Positions 49,301-62,543 are shown, counted from the first letter of the stretch. The stretch is 64,000 bases of DNA from Paralvinella palmiformis (GCA_025642065.1 JAODUP010000030.1:631501-695500); one strand, 5' to 3'. Made by a program: numbers and translations. The notes: generated from the letters alone by a model not told the origin.

Positions 49301-52300
49301 AGAGTACAAAGAGCCACCACCCACATATGTGTGTGTTTTGGCCTTGTCAGATAAGATACAGGCATAAAGAATCAGAAAATTTGAATATAATATCTGGATG
49401 ATTCATTAGACTAAGTTCAGGTTATCAACTTCTCCTTTTAAGATATGTAAAGTCTCTGAAACACTTTGCAGTGAAACTTTAATGTACAATGTTTTGGCAA
49501 ACAACGAATGCAGCACATCTCTTGTATTGAATATTTTATTATTGAATAGTTAAAAACCAGATGATCATGTTATAATTTTTCACTTAGCTCAATCATGGGC
49601 TTATATAATAAAATATGTATGAGTGTGTGTGTGTGTACATCCACATTTAACAAATGTCTACGGATCTTTGAATTTCACACTAACAGTTATTTCAGGTACT
49701 GTGGGGTACCATGTCAGTAAAATCACGGAACCAAAATTTTAGTTTCCCACAATTGTTATAATGAGTACAACTATTCAACAAAAATAAAAATTGGGATTTT
49801 TTAATTGTGTTTCTGAAGTAAAGTGATGCATAATCATGAAGTTGTGACAGGCAAAAATGTGTATTCATTGTACGATAAAGTTGTTTATGTTACAAATACA
49901 GTTACATTAAAAATATCTATTTAAATCAGTGATGTTAAAAATGGGTTCCCCTGACTTGTTTTCATGGAACCTAACAACAGTTTCTTTTGGGTTCCTATGA
50001 TCATAATGCATGGAATAAAAAAAGGTGTTTCCATTGAAATTTGAAATCCAAACGCCTGGTTTACATATTTCTTATGCTGACTTTGTTGCTTATTATAATA
50101 TACTTTGATAACTGATAATAAATGTTGTTTTAATGTGCCCCATGATATTAATGAACTGGTCCCTTAATACATGTAATATGTAAATAGCCGTAATTTATGA
50201 TCAGCTGTAGACTGTGTAATAAAGATTGGCTGGATCCAGTTATTTAATAGGTTATAATATACAGCATTCTAAAACAGTGCAGGCATTTTATAAGTAAAGT
50301 TCCATCACTCATACATACTATATGAGTGACATACACACATACTTTTCTTGGCATGTGACATATATTTTTTTAATTTAAACATACATGAGTTGTGTTTGAA
50401 TCATTTATCTCGTGTGCTAAATTAATGTATCAGAAGTCTTGCTCTTCCCAACAAACAAGACTTATCATTAAAATGTATTACTAATGTTCTGAGTGCAACT
50501 TATAAAATGTTTATTTAGTGTAAACGATTGTCATACAACAGTTTGTATTAAGATAAATACCGTAAGCACATCCATTTGTTCACATCATTATATGCTCTAC
50601 TGTAAACATTTGTTACTAGTCATGTTAATTTTACTGGCTGGCATAACTAATACAACTATTAATATTAATCCTTCATTATTATGACATTTATTTTTAGAAT
50701 GATCAGCATCTAAAACATTATCTACACATTATCAGAGATAAGCCAGTCTATCCTGTTATCTATGACCAGAAAGGAGTCGTCCTTTCCATGCCTCCTATAA
50801 TTAATGGTAAGTTCTGTTGTTGTACACTATGGTGTGTTTTCATTTTAATTTGAAGCAAATAAAATAATTGATCAGCTACCAATTGAAGACAGATTCATGA
50901 TTCTAAATACACTCAAAAATATCCTATACCTTTAAATGATATCACTCTACTTGTCTGTAATGTAGTCAGATGTCGCATGAAATCAGTTTAAACACAGTTG
51001 GGTCGTGTAGCTAAAATGTTCAAACATTCAGTCTGTCTTAGTTTATTTTATTGAGAGTTTGCAGACTCTTGTTGCCATCATGGCCTAATTCCTAGTGCAT
51101 CTAAACATCTATCTATAGCACCTGTAGGGTGTCATATTCCAATTTTTTCCTATTTTCCAGGAAAATTCCAATTTTTTTCTTATTTTTTAGGGATATGCTG
51201 TTTTGGTGTATTAAATTAGGTCTCCACTTAAAAAAAGTGTCCGTGTGCACATAGTTATATGTAACATTTGAATTCTTATTATGTATGTGAAGTAATCAGA
51301 TGTAATTATTATTCAAATATGGGTAATAGCTCCTGAGACACTTGATATGAGCTGCATGCTGCTTAGAATCTTAACTTAGAAGCTGAGATCATCAAATATT
51401 GCAGTAACTGATTTTATAAATGACTTAACATTGGATGAATCATGTGTATAGCTTAATTTGCTAAATATCTGAGACACAGTTGTGTTAAATTAAATCGTTA
51501 ACCTACTTCTTGTTAATTATAAGTGCAAAAACTCTGATCAAAAGGCAGTACCGATTGTAATGGATGGGAAATTAAAACAGATTTTAAGATCAATTACATG
51601 TCTGTGGCTTGTCACTGTTTTGCTTTGAGGTCAATTAGCAATTATGACACACAAGGTCACCAGTCATCAACTAATCAGCAGTTGATGAACAAGGATATAA
51701 AAAAGCTTTGATATACATGTGAAAGACAGATCATCACTGGCTTAGCTCTGCCCACAAGCTTCCTGATCAGGTGCTGATTGGTCAATTGCTGAATCTTTCA
51801 TGACCGTTCAATTGACTAACAGTAACAGAGCCCCCAATACATGCTAATGACCACTATTGGTATGAAATGGTTGGGTGATGAACAGAATAGAGGTGATCAA
51901 TTTATAGAATATTTTCATAATGGTTTTAAAGGGGGGGATTGGTTATGAAAGAAAATGATCAATTTAGGGTAGAGATCTATCTGTGGAGGTGATCGATATG
52001 GGAGGTTTTATTGTACTTCCTGACAGAGGAATGTAGTTTTTCTTCACGATCTGTTTTTGCTTGTTTATAGGTAACCACAGTAAGATTACATTGAAGACTA
52101 AGAATGTTTTCATTGAGTGTACAGCGACAGATGTTAACAAAGCCAACATCGTCCTTGACACTATAGTCTGTATGTTTAGTCAGTATTGTGCTGAGCCTTA
52201 CGTGTAAGTTGTTTTAATTTCCACAGATTTATCATCAACTAAGTTTTGTTGTTGTTTTAGAAATTATCTGTTGGGCTGCATGGGTGTATGTTCCAGGTGA

Positions 52301-55300
52301 AACCAGTACAGGGAATAAACAAGACACTCACTCTCCTGTTGGAGGATATGTGCACACATGTACACACACACAGAGAGAGAGAGAGAGAGTAATAGAGAAG
52401 TAAATAGTGAGACAGTTTGAGTTTTTATGTTTTTAAAATGTTAACTATTTCTGCAACCTTTTAAATGATTTTGTTAATTTACTGTTTTTCATAGAGCCGA
52501 GACAGTTGAAGTTATAAACTTTGATGGCACAAGTGTCTTGTATCCTGTAAGCACCAATGATGTTCATATTACTATCTACGATATAATTCTCTTCAGTCTT
52601 TACAACTGTAATATATCCTGTTTTTATAGATAAGTTAAAATTTTGAAAAATCATAATTATTTGATGGTCAGCTGATTAATCGGTAAAAACTAATGTTTGG
52701 CACAAAATCTTATTGAACTTTAGATTAATAAATAAATTACAGAATCCTTGATAATTAATACCACTTTTACCATTATTGTTCGGGTAATTTAGGGCAATGG
52801 TTTTCTGTATGAGATTTGTGAAAAGTTTTCCTGGTTTATTCTAGTATTTAATGTTTGATATTGAAATTGTATTTGTAGACATTAGCTTATAGGAAGGAAG
52901 TTGTTCCTGTGAATGTGATCAATAGACATATTGGGATCAAGTAAGTATCGTTAATATATTTGCTGATAAATGATGGTCCCATAATTAGTTATGATGTAAA
53001 TTGACTTTTCAGTATAAATTTACTGGATTTGTAAATTAAATATTGAATTATACAAGATATGTGTATGGGCTAAATAAAACACAGATTGTTGGACTGATTC
53101 TCTTTATTCGTGAGTTAAAAGTGACCTGGTATTTTTACAGTGAGAATGCTGAATCAGTTGCCAGCCTACTAACCAAGATGTGTTTGACCTCTGAAGTAAT
53201 ACGAGCTGGCAAGGTTCTCTCAGTCGAGATTCCTCCATCAAGACATGGTAATTGAATGAATCACTTTTTGTTGTAAAAATGAATATCATGGCACTCTAAT
53301 AATTCACATGTCCTCACAAGATCTTAGCATCTCCAGATCAGAAAATGGTACAAGAATCTAATTAAAAGACACAATATGCTTGCTGTAAGCAAACCTTCGT
53401 AATATGGACTTTATATATTTTATGGTCTACTATCTTTGATGATTAGATACATTTTGTATAGGTACATTTTAGATACAAGTTTTGTTGGTAAGAATAAATT
53501 AAGCTGAAAAAAATCATAATTAGATCGGATTCAGAATGTATGACAGCATTCTGCTAAATTTGTTGCATTTAGTTTGGTCTGAAATCGCCAAATTTGCTTA
53601 TAGTATTTGTTTACTGGTATGTTTATATTTACCTGGAATACACCTTACCGGAGAATGAACCATCAAGTGGATCAGGGCAGGATCTCTATGTATAATGCAG
53701 CCCCAAGTTTGTTTCTGGTTCGTGTCGAATGGTACATGACAGTTTCTGAATTTTGTATTTTTAACTTCCTCTCCAGATGTAATACATGCCTGTGATGTTA
53801 TAGAAGATGTTGCCATAGCCTATGGCTATAACAACATACGGAGAACAATCCCTAACACTAACTGTATAGCAGAACAGTTTGCCATTAACAAATTAACTGA
53901 TCTGCTGCGGATTGATCTTGCTGCGACTGGCTTCACGGAAGCTCTGACATTTGCTTTGGTTAGTTGTTATTTCCCTGTTGTTTGGGTATTGAACAAACAA
54001 TATGATAATGACTGGGTACGCCGACATGATTATTCTGTACGCTTATGTCAAATATTACATTTTTCTTAGTGTTCTAAAGAAGACATTGGTGACAGATTAC
54101 GGAAGCCAGCTGGTGATAAACGTGCTGTTCATATTGCCAATCCACAGACCAGAGAATTCCAGGTAATAAAGAACCTAGTTTTATATCCTATGGTAACCCT
54201 AGCATTTGTTAAATGATGTTGTAATAACAAACATTTCTATTAAACTGATTAAATAAGTTATACAATAGGTTTTTTTCTTTGTATATTTTTCTTATTTATG
54301 ATTTTTGCCAGAAGATTTCCTGAAATTAAATATGTGATATTTGTTTGTTTCATTGAGTAAATTGTTTTATTAGTATCTATTTATCAGTATTCTAGGTTTT
54401 CCTGTTCTAAATATAGTTAATTCCTTCTGTTAATATGATCACTCTTCAATCTAAGTGGAATGACTTTATTGGTGAAACAGACCAGAATCTTCCCATTTTA
54501 ATGAAATATTTTGAGATTCAATTGTGTGTGTGTGTTAGGGTGTAGTCACCAGGGGGAAGTTCTTCTTGGAGTATAGTTGAATTTGTTTTATAATAGTTTA
54601 GATGTAAAAATAGCAATAATATTCTAATTGTGTAATTTTAAGTATTCTTTTTTATCAAAATATTTACTGTTAAGCTACACTACTATAAATGCCGAAAATG
54701 CATTCTATCTGTCTACCTCTTCTCATACAATTTTATAAGGGTTGATTATAACCTTTAACTAATGGTAAAGATCTGAATATAAGGAACTGTAAATATGTTC
54801 AAGTGATATGTGCTCCATTAGGGTGTGCTATCATTGTACATAATAATATTGGAATTTATTATTTACAGGTAGCAAGAACAACTCTTCTTCCTGGCATTTT
54901 GAAAACAATTGCTTCAAATAGGAAGATGCCTTTGCCTCTGAAATTGTTTGAGATTTCAGACATCATCTACAAAGATAATCAAAAAGGTGTTTTTGCATTA
55001 GTTGTTATTGGTGATATTAATAATAATAATATGTGACATTTATATAGCACCCAATTCAGCTAGATAGCTGCTCTAAGACACTTTACAGTATTATTATCAT
55101 CCCTGACTCAGACCTCTTCCAATCTAGTACACTTATCAACTCCCAAGGGAGCATACAACACATGCTGCCATTATAGGTGCAAAGCATTACTCAAACACGT
55201 AGCCATCACATCCTGTCAGGTACTCAATTTATGGACGTGTAAACCAGTGGCCACATGAAGGCATTACCAGCTCACAGAGCCTCGAACCCGCAACCATTCA

Positions 55301-56194
55301 GCTACGAGTTGAACGCTCTAGCTAACTGCGCTATCACGGCGCGAGATTCCCTATATAAATGTCCACACCCACTATTTGTTCATGTTAGTCAGGTTAAAAA
55401 CTTAAGCTACAATAGCAATATCTATAATTAACAACATTTGTGTAAACTTTGGATCGGGGAATATTGTAATTTGTTCATAATTATGTATTTAATTTGGTGC
55501 ATTAACTGTTCAAGCCAATTAGAAAATTTTATTTTGACTTGTATACCACAGCAATTAAATTTAATGCCAATAAGATAAATCCTGAAAACAGACTATTTAT
55601 ATAGTATTTTAGTATGTGTATGAACCAGTGATTATATTGTATTTTACAAATGTGTCTTTAACCTCAAATTTAAAATGCTTAAATGTAACTGAAGACTGTT
55701 GGGAAAAAATCTAAGAAAAATTACCGAGTGTTTTATTTACAGCTGATGTATAATTTTTTACACAGATGTAGGTGCAAAAAATGAACGACAGCTCTGTGCT
55801 GTATACTATAGCAAAAACTCTGGCTTTGAAGTAATACATGGCTTACTGGATCGTATTATGCAGCTGCTAGAGATCCAACATGGAGATGGCATCACTGGAT
55901 ATGGTCTGAAGCCAGCCGATGGTTAGTCATTTAAAATTTGATGTACACAGATTTTAAACGTCGATTTAATACTTGATGACTTGCTTTTAAAATAAATGAT
56001 GTTTGATAGTTTATTGTAGTGTATTCTAAATTATATTCATAGATCAAACATACTTTCCTGGAAGGTGTGCCGAGATCCATGTCAAAGGGAGCCCCATTGG
56101 TAAAATTGGCATTCTTCACCCTGAAGTTATTACCAAATTTGAACTGAAGTTACCATGTTCAGCAATAGAATTAAATATAGAACCATTTTTGTAG
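37393..56194 (+). CDS. FARSB: Phenylalanyl-tRNA synthetase beta subunit, cytosolic (18 exons, complete)
   Basis: Beta subunit of the (alpha-beta)2 enzyme that charges tRNA-Phe; the beta chain carries the editing B3/B4 domain, the B5 domain and a catalytically silent synthetase fold. Exons: 37393-37450, 41745-41800, 41937-42034, 44720-44776, 46392-46464, 47288-47347, 47833-47888, 48079-48229, 50698-50806, 52071-52203, 52495-52546, 52879-52940, 53141-53247, 53777-53958, 54070-54162, 54869-54986, 55766-55921, 56043-56194. They total 1773 nt (590 residues plus stop), against 589 in human. Runs such as [80 protein letters not shown] and FPGRCAEI are near-identical to human FARSB. The exon 16 donor (GTGTTT) is weak but frame and homology require it. 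No damage is seen. Introns carry many mobile elements. Confidence 0.97.
38297..38778. mobile_element. Inverted-repeat element built on TCAAAAGCCC
   Basis: The left end has TTAAAAGCACCTAGGTCAAA and further TCAAAAGCCC copies (38315, 38347). The right end carries three inverse copies GGGCTTTTGA (38721, 38751, 38769), with AAGTCAAAAGC-type spacing. The ~480-base interior is AT-rich and noncoding. Likely a non-autonomous DNA transposon in FARSB intron 1. Confidence 0.6.
38779..39070 (-). mobile_element. LINE fragment, end of reverse transcriptase protein
   Basis: Minus strand from about 39050: [20 protein letters not shown] and [11 protein letters not shown], a frame slip, then [20 protein letters not shown] and [12 protein letters not shown]. 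This is the typical C-terminus of non-LTR retrotransposon proteins. It abuts the inverted-repeat element in FARSB intron 1. Confidence 0.8.
39071..41640. other. FARSB intron 1, remainder
   Basis: AT-rich intron DNA. A 61-residue minus-strand open stretch (39425-39610) with an acidic end is not recognised. A possible SINE tail lies near 40480-40560. Nothing else is supported. Confidence 0.45.
41641..41736. repeat. Three tandem 32-base repeats with hairpin potential
   Basis: Unit starts GTGATATTGATAACTTTATG and contains GATAAC...GTTATC inverted halves. It ends 8 bases before the acceptor of FARSB exon 2. Confidence 0.9.
42482..42545 (-). repeat. SINE family B 3' fragment, diverged
   Basis: TATCCCTAGGCTGTAGCTTG followed by TTCAGCACAGCTTCTG matches the minus-strand 3' end of family B. 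FARSB intron 3. Confidence 0.65.
44450..44700 (+). repeat. tRNA-derived SINE, separate family
   Basis: GATTGCACAGTAGTTAAAGT (A-box-like) and GTGGGTTCAAATCCGGC (B box) open a ~200-base element in FARSB intron 3, just before exon 4 at 44720. Only copy seen. Confidence 0.6.
45003..45127 (-). repeat. SINE family B middle part, diverged
   Basis: GCCAGAGTGTTTTACATCCT and the following CCTTTACTGAGATG...CACCATTTAA match the middle of family B in minus orientation. FARSB intron 4; an (AT)n run follows at 45180-45226. Confidence 0.7.
48543..48735 (+). repeat. tRNA-derived SINE, family C
   Basis: GGCCTCTGTGGTCTAGCTGG head, degenerate B box, then the family C body ending CTGTAAAACATCAATCATCG. FARSB intron 8. 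Confidence 0.85.
49108..49270 (+). repeat. Diverged SINE, family C
   Basis: GGTGCCTCCATGATCTAACT head and GGGCATGTCTGAAGGATG body; the B-box segment is deleted. Second family C copy in the same FARSB intron. Confidence 0.7.
55012..55348 (-). repeat. tRNA-derived SINE, family A, full copy
   Basis: Minus-strand head near 55345 reads GCCGTGATAGCGCAGTTAGC; B box GGTTCGAGGCTC; 3' end GCTATATAAATGTCACATAT and (ATT)n. FARSB intron 16, starting 26 bases after the exon 16 donor. Confidence 0.88.
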
Positions 56195-56296
56195 CTTATT
56201 CAATGATCATGATTGTTATGATATTTATGATTAAGTTAACTATATCGGTGATGAGCATTTGATCTTTCATGGTGGCCACATCCAATGCTTTCTCTT

Positions 56297-56302
56297 AATA
56301 AA
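56297..56302 (+). terminator. Polyadenylation signal of FARSB
   Basis: AATAAA about 100 bases after the FARSB stop codon, the first canonical signal downstream of it. Confidence 0.6.
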
Positions 56303-56672
56303 TCGAGTCTATATCTGTGTGTACCTGTAAATTTATGGCTAGACAATTCTGTCAGTGATTTATGAATCTTGATTTCTGGGTTTGTAACATTATTCAAATG
56401 TATTGATAGTTACAAAATAATCATGTTGAATATGTTTATGAAAGCTTGTTTCACTGTGCCTCTTAAAATATGTTATTGATATATTTATTAATTAGTAAAT
56501 TTGATGGCAAGTAGTGTTTTGGTTTGTCATTTCAAGATTCAAGAGACAAACTGATTATATTCTACTATCTGTATAACGATAATGATGTGGATGATATAAT
56601 AAATTACTGACCATTTATATTTGTCGGTCATCATAGTGGTCATCATTATTGCGAGTAAATCAAGGTTTTAAT

Positions 56673-57319
56673 TTAAAGGGATAGTCCACCTTCATTTCAG
56701 ATTTTCAGGATTAATACAGCTATACTCACAAATATCATAAATAATGTCAAAATGTGTAAACGGTCACCCACATATTAAATAATCCAGTTCAGTGCTGATT
56801 AATAGTTTTAATAGGCTGTGGGTGCCACCATTTTGAACCTAGACAGATACCGGAAGCTCCTGAATGCTGACGTCACTTGAATGCACCCGGTTGACCTGAA
56901 GTCAGTAGAACCCGTACAAAAGCATATAAACAAGCGTGAACAAAGAATTATGCCAGAACCTAACGCAATTATCTTGTTAAAATTACCTCATGAATGACAT
57001 AAGACCATATCAGTTTGAGCCAGAAGGAACCTTAGAAGAGGAAGATGATTAAAAATGGCTCAGAAATTAACGCTCAAGAGAAACTAATCCACGTCAGTAT
57101 AGAGTTCGCCAATATGAAGTCAGGAGCATTTCAGGTTTCTCCTTCCCACCTTCGAATCTGCTTCCGGTGCAGCTGTAAAGGTGGCCCTCCAGTTATTTTG
57201 ATTATTTCCCTATATCTATTATCGGGTATATTTCGTGATTATTATTGTGGAATTTTTGGTTACTGTTCTAAGCATTACATATTTAAGAAATATTTTCTGA
57301 GGGTGGACTGTCCCTTTGA
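56673..57319. mobile_element. TTAA-flanked MITE (family D), copy 2, inverted
   Basis: Starts TTAAAGGGATAGTCCACCTT and ends GGGTGGACTGTCCCTTTGA. The interior matches the copy at 26258 in the opposite orientation. The right TTAA has decayed to TTGA. Lies between the convergent FARSB and TRAIP genes. Confidence 0.88.
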
Positions 57320-58958
57320 TAACAGACAACCATTTATGGCATATTGAGTATCATAATATATCCTAAAATCAATTCATTATGTTTATCACAGCTGAGATTA
57401 TGTCACACCATCATATTATATCACATATTTTAAAAGTACAGATAAAAATTTCGATCGATAAGAAATAAATATTAGTATTGTTAAGAAAGGTTTTTGATTC
57501 AATCTAGAGAATGTCGGTTTCGTTTCATATATGTTTCGTTTATATATTTTTGCCCAAATTTATATCTCTAAAATTTGCTTTGTCAATTCAAATTAGAAAA
57601 AAAAACTTCATCTAGTGTAATGACAAGAAAATATTCAATATCAGTTTGCTGCTAATCAGTTACTTTTATTTAAGTTTATTGTTTACATTACCATGAAACA
57701 CCTTTTTTAGCACATTTCACTATTTTTCTGCCAGCTGTTTAAGAAATATAAAAAAACAATATCTCCAGTCCAGATGGGGGGGGGGGTTGATTATCATGAT
57801 TCGCAATTAATTTGTCTGCTGGGACTTGCCAGTAGATTCTTGATATCAGTTTATCAATTTGTTAATCCAGTCAACTGTAGAGGCTGATAAAGACTTTACA
57901 ATAAGGATCCACAAATTATAGCTGATATTTTATAATCAAAAATGTTTTGGCCATCATGTATGGAAATTGTGAATAAATCTAATCAAATCAATGTATCCGA
58001 TCTGTTGTCAAAGCCAATTTCTGGTTAAATCGAGTTTGAAATGTTAACATCTGGGATTGTCATTTGGTATAATTTTCTTGACATGCAAAAAGTGATTATT
58101 TAGTGTTCGTCAGACATTGGAAAAGAACCACCACATTTTAGTTTTGTTAGTTGCATCCAACAAGAGATGTATTTCAGAATACATTAAAATAATTACAACA
58201 AACACTAGGACCTTATCTACCAACAGAGTGGATTTGCTGTGTATTAAAATTAAATTGAGGGAGTATCAAAATGAGGTTCTCAGAAGCATCCGATTTATCA
58301 GTGAAGAGCAGCAGCTCAGTCATACTATAGTATTAATCTACATTTAGTAAGCCAATTACATACTGATGACAGTCAATCCTGTAGCATACAGTGCACCATA
58401 GCTCCAGGTTATGAGATTAATTCTTGATAGGTGACTGCGTCTTTTCTCCAATAAAAGATGTTATCATCTCATTTCACTAGGAAATAACCTCTTGGTTAGA
58501 TACCCAATGTTTAACAACTACTGAGAGATGAAGAAATCACAAATTTGGAAAACTACATGTAGAACACAAACTAGCATTAATTTGTGTACAATTGCATATG
58601 GTTAGGAATCAAGTATTTATCCACTGTTCAACTATTATTGGCTGAATTATAAATTTTCACACATTTAGATGGTCAAAATCTAATCAATGATCAATCAAAA
58701 ATAAATTTGTAATTAGAACCCAATTTGAATATGCTGTCTTGAACACTTATAAATATCAAGTGTGCATGTTGTATGAATGTAGGTGTACATGCATCTGTAT
58801 CACACAAATATGCTTTTTACTAAGACAGATAATTAATTAGAAACTGGTTATTTTATGTAGTAGAAAATAAATTCATTAGAAAATCAAGATTGAGCATAGC
58901 AAGGAATCTTGGTACAATTATCACAGTTTTTTCTAGAGATAGCTCATACATGTAACAT
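57320..58958. other. Intergenic DNA between FARSB and TRAIP
   Basis: AT-rich, with an oligo-G run near 57776-57787. No gene recognised; the minor open stretch at 58117-58347 shows no family features. Confidence 0.5.
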
Positions 58959-58959
58959 T

Positions 58960-59932
58960 TTATTTCTGGCACACAAATGTGTCTAATGTCGGTAAAGGTG
59001 GCAATTTCTTTGAAACAACAGTTCGACTTGGCCCAAACTTGGACTGCTTTTTTGCTGGGGCATTCACTTTAAAACCCTGTGAGGTGATGAACTTTTCATG
59101 CCCACCCAAGCCATTGTAGCCCTTGCGGATGGAACTTCCCACCTCATCCAACCCAATTCCTGGTCGCTTTTTGAAAAGGTTATAGCCTAAAATGCTGTGA
59201 ATATTCGACACATCAGACATCTGAGGAGGAGGCTTTCTGGAGCCAGCAGTTGCAGCTGATGTGATCTTCACATATTTTGTATCCACATCCCTATCAAAAG
59301 TTTTTCTTTGTAAAATTGGTCCATTTTCAATTTGATCAACCGTATCCCTTGATGAACAGGCAGGACTGGCAAACATATCGGGACTCATCATGCTCTGGTT
59401 AGGATCGGTCAACTTCAGTTTCTTTTTTGGAGGTGTCAACAGTGGTGCCGGACTCTCGTATAAAAGGCGATGAGCAAAACTACGCACGGTGTCTGTTGGT
59501 GACTCCAGAGCTTTTTCCAGAGCACTAAGCTTCTTCTTCAGCTTCAACACTTCACCATCAGCATCATGGAGTTGATTTGTCAGCAGCTCCACTTGCTTTT
59601 CAGCAGCAACAACCGCTTTGGTCTTTTCAGTGACCAAACGTTTACTGATGTTAAAATCCTTCTTCAGCTTCTCGGCCGTCTCACGTAGAGATTTACACTC
59701 CTGTCTCTTGCTCTGTAATTCCTTCTGAAGAATGCTGCACCACGTTGACAGCTGCTTCATGTCTCCAGTCGACAAGATCCTATGAATGTCTTCACCATTT
59801 CCTAATAAAACGAATTACAAAACATTATTTATTCACAAGATAAAGAACAATAAGTTCCCAGTGAGCTGTTTCTACACAGTATGCATTATGAAAGAGTGAA
59901 AAGATACTTAACCGCAGTCATCAGCAATTTCC

Positions 59933-59970
<38 letters not shown>

Positions 59971-60384
59971 TAATGATGAGAAACACATAAAAATCCTTCT
60001 TACAATAATAATATCCACAATATATCAGTCAAGATATTTCTATGGCATTTTGGTAGAACCCGAGGTGCTAATAAGACAACTACAGATTAGCAGGATAAAT
60101 AATAATCAATAATGTAGAGTGATTTCTTGAAGAGTAGGCTTTAGTCATATACTACTAGCATGACGGTGTTTGTTGGCATGAAGTGTGAAGAAAATAAATT
60201 CTTAGCAGATATTTTACCATTTACCATCAGCTCCACATTCCGTAAACAAGCAAGCTTATTACGAAGCATCTTGGCTTCCTCTCGTGCACCAACAGCTTCC
60301 TTTTCCAATTCTTTGTGAAATTTCAATTCTTTTTTTAGCATTTCCACATTATTTTTCTCTTGTTTGTATAACTGATCCAGAACC
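58960..60384 (-). CDS. TRAIP: TRAIP E3 ubiquitin-protein ligase, C-terminal two exons (partial)
   Basis: TRAIP is a nuclear RING E3 ligase that acts at replication forks (replisome unloading, crosslink repair). Exons in gene order: 60384-60218 and 59801-58960 (stop at the low end). The first encodes a coiled coil (VLDQLYKQEKNNVEMLKKEL ... AREEAKMLRNKLACLRNVEL); the second continues it (QLSTWCSILQKELQSKRQE ...), then has LLYESPAPL, matching the human ESPAP motif, GYNGLGGHEKFI, matching human FDGLGGRTKFI, and a last LDTF where human TRAIP ends in its PCNA-binding box. Intron phase 1 joins the exons in frame. The RING and first coiled coil must lie on exons above 60.4 kb, or outside the window; I could not find them. 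An AATAAA overlaps the stop codon (58959-58964). Confidence 0.88.
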
Positions 60385-60602
60385 CTGTAAGAAAGAATAA
60401 ATAAAAGGCAGAGCTTTTGGCAACTATAGTCTATACTGTGATTATCTGATGGCTTCATTATGTTTTTGAAGAGTAAGCAAGCAGAGAGAGAGAGAGAGAG
60501 CAAGTTGTTATATATCACTGGTAGTCAAATTTTGATATGATTTCTCCAATATGAAACATGCCAATCATACAGATAAATGACATTTAAAGACTACATCTCT
60601 AT

Positions 60603-60790
60603 ACAATGATGATTGGTGTTTTACGGCCACTTTTGTGCACATGGTAGGCTAAGTGGGCCGAGGGACCTCTAAAGGTAATGAAGCGAAGTCAAAGATGAAA
60701 CAACCTTCCATATACCCACGCCAAGATTCGAACACAGTGGTAGTGATCTGTGGTCCAACACGCAACCGCTAGACCACCGAGGCACCCACA
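60603..60790 (-). repeat. tRNA-derived SINE, family C
   Basis: Minus-strand head at 60786 reads GCCTCGGTGGTCTAGCGGTT with a B box GTTCGAATCTTGG; tail GTAAAACACCAATCATCA. In the TRAIP intron or upstream region. Confidence 0.85.
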
Positions 60791-62543
60791 TCTCTATATA
60801 AAGGTATGTTCATAGGAACGAGTTCTTCGTTTAGGGGACATACCAACAAGAGGGTATCCCTTAGAAAAAACACAACAGTAATAGAAAAATAAGCCATGAT
60901 GCATTATACAAACAAAAATGGTGGATATACTCAATCATTCTATGAGTTTAAATCTGCTTTCAGTGAGCATTTAACACGTACTGAAGTAGTTTCTGACAAG
61001 ATGTATCATTAAACAACTTGCATATATAACAATACAAGGAAGAAATCAGCAATACTTCAGTGATTTTATGAAAAGTTCTTTAAGATTCTAGTTATTTCGC
61101 TTTATCCCATGGGAGAACTAAATAATTCCACTGAACTTCTTTAGCAATAATGGAATTCATGGGACATTACAGAGAAATTTTGGCAAGCAAAAAGTAACAG
61201 CAGGGATTTGTATTGGTATAGAAACATTAAAAGAACATTCGATACATCCATGTATACAATGGTGTTATATAAGCTATGTATGTGGCATCCTATAAGAATC
61301 AAACCTGGGGCCCCATATTAAAAAAAAATCTGTTCCTATACGGTTTATCAAACATTTATAAAAATATGAAGTTTATATAGATCTTTGATAAGAAGTTAAA
61401 AGATACAATAGGCATTTTGAACTAAGGGGGTTATCTCAGAACATCAATGTCCAACCACAGATGAAATTATTTTCATCTGGCCTCAGACCCACCTTCCCCT
61501 CAGATGAAAGTTGGCAAAGATTGATAATGGTATCAATATATGAAATACGGCAACACAGAAATCGATCAACACAGATTCACACTTAATCAGTTCCTTGTAT
61601 TCATTCAAATTGAATAACACTAAGATTACAAATTATTATTTATTCAATACATCAGAAATCATCAAAACAATAGATATACTTCTATAATGAATAATTGTGA
61701 TATTAAAAAGGATAATAACTGCATCACTCGCATGCACACAGTTGAGATGGATTTGGCTTCACCGTTGCCTGTGGTCGGTCTGCCAAGAGTTTTGCAGCAC
61801 CTGTTATATCTGTCTTGATATTGGTACTAGTAGGCCTAGATCTATCTGTATTAATGCTGGTTGTTTGTGGATTGAAGAAAGCTTTTTGGAATAACTATTT
61901 TGGTTTTAATTTGTGATGGAGATAAGTGCTGATCGCTTCAGTCCATTCAGCCTCCAGTTTTGATTTGAGTGTCCCATAAATTATTTGAGCATGTTTGCAT
62001 GTATCTTGTTTAGTTAATCCCAAATTTTCAATAATGTTCTTCTCCCACTCTTTATTAACAATTTGTTTTGCAGTCCAAGGAAGGATTTTTGAAGATATGT
62101 GTAAATTTTGGCAACCCAAAAATTGTTGGTTGACGAAAATGCTTCACAGGTGTCATTTTTTGCTGATATCAGTGGCCTAATAAAAATGTTTAATTAGTGC
62201 GTATTTTGCAGGTGGGAATTACATCGACAGGAAAGTCATGATGTGAACATTTTCTCTGTCCGCAAACTAATTGGGGTGCCGCGAATGACCGAAGCGAAAA
62301 AAATTGATGTCCGACGAGAGATAAACGAACCCCCCTCACGAAAGTAATTTCTTCTGATATCCGACATTGATGTTCTGAGATAACCCCTAAGTAATATGAC
62401 ATTGACTGAATGTTAGCAAAACAAACAAATAAACTGATTTTCAAATATAAGAATGATAATATATAAATATTAGAAGCTATTTTAGTTTTTGAGTAAAAAC
62501 TGATGAAAAAATAAATAAAATTGTCTAAATATCAAAATAATGA

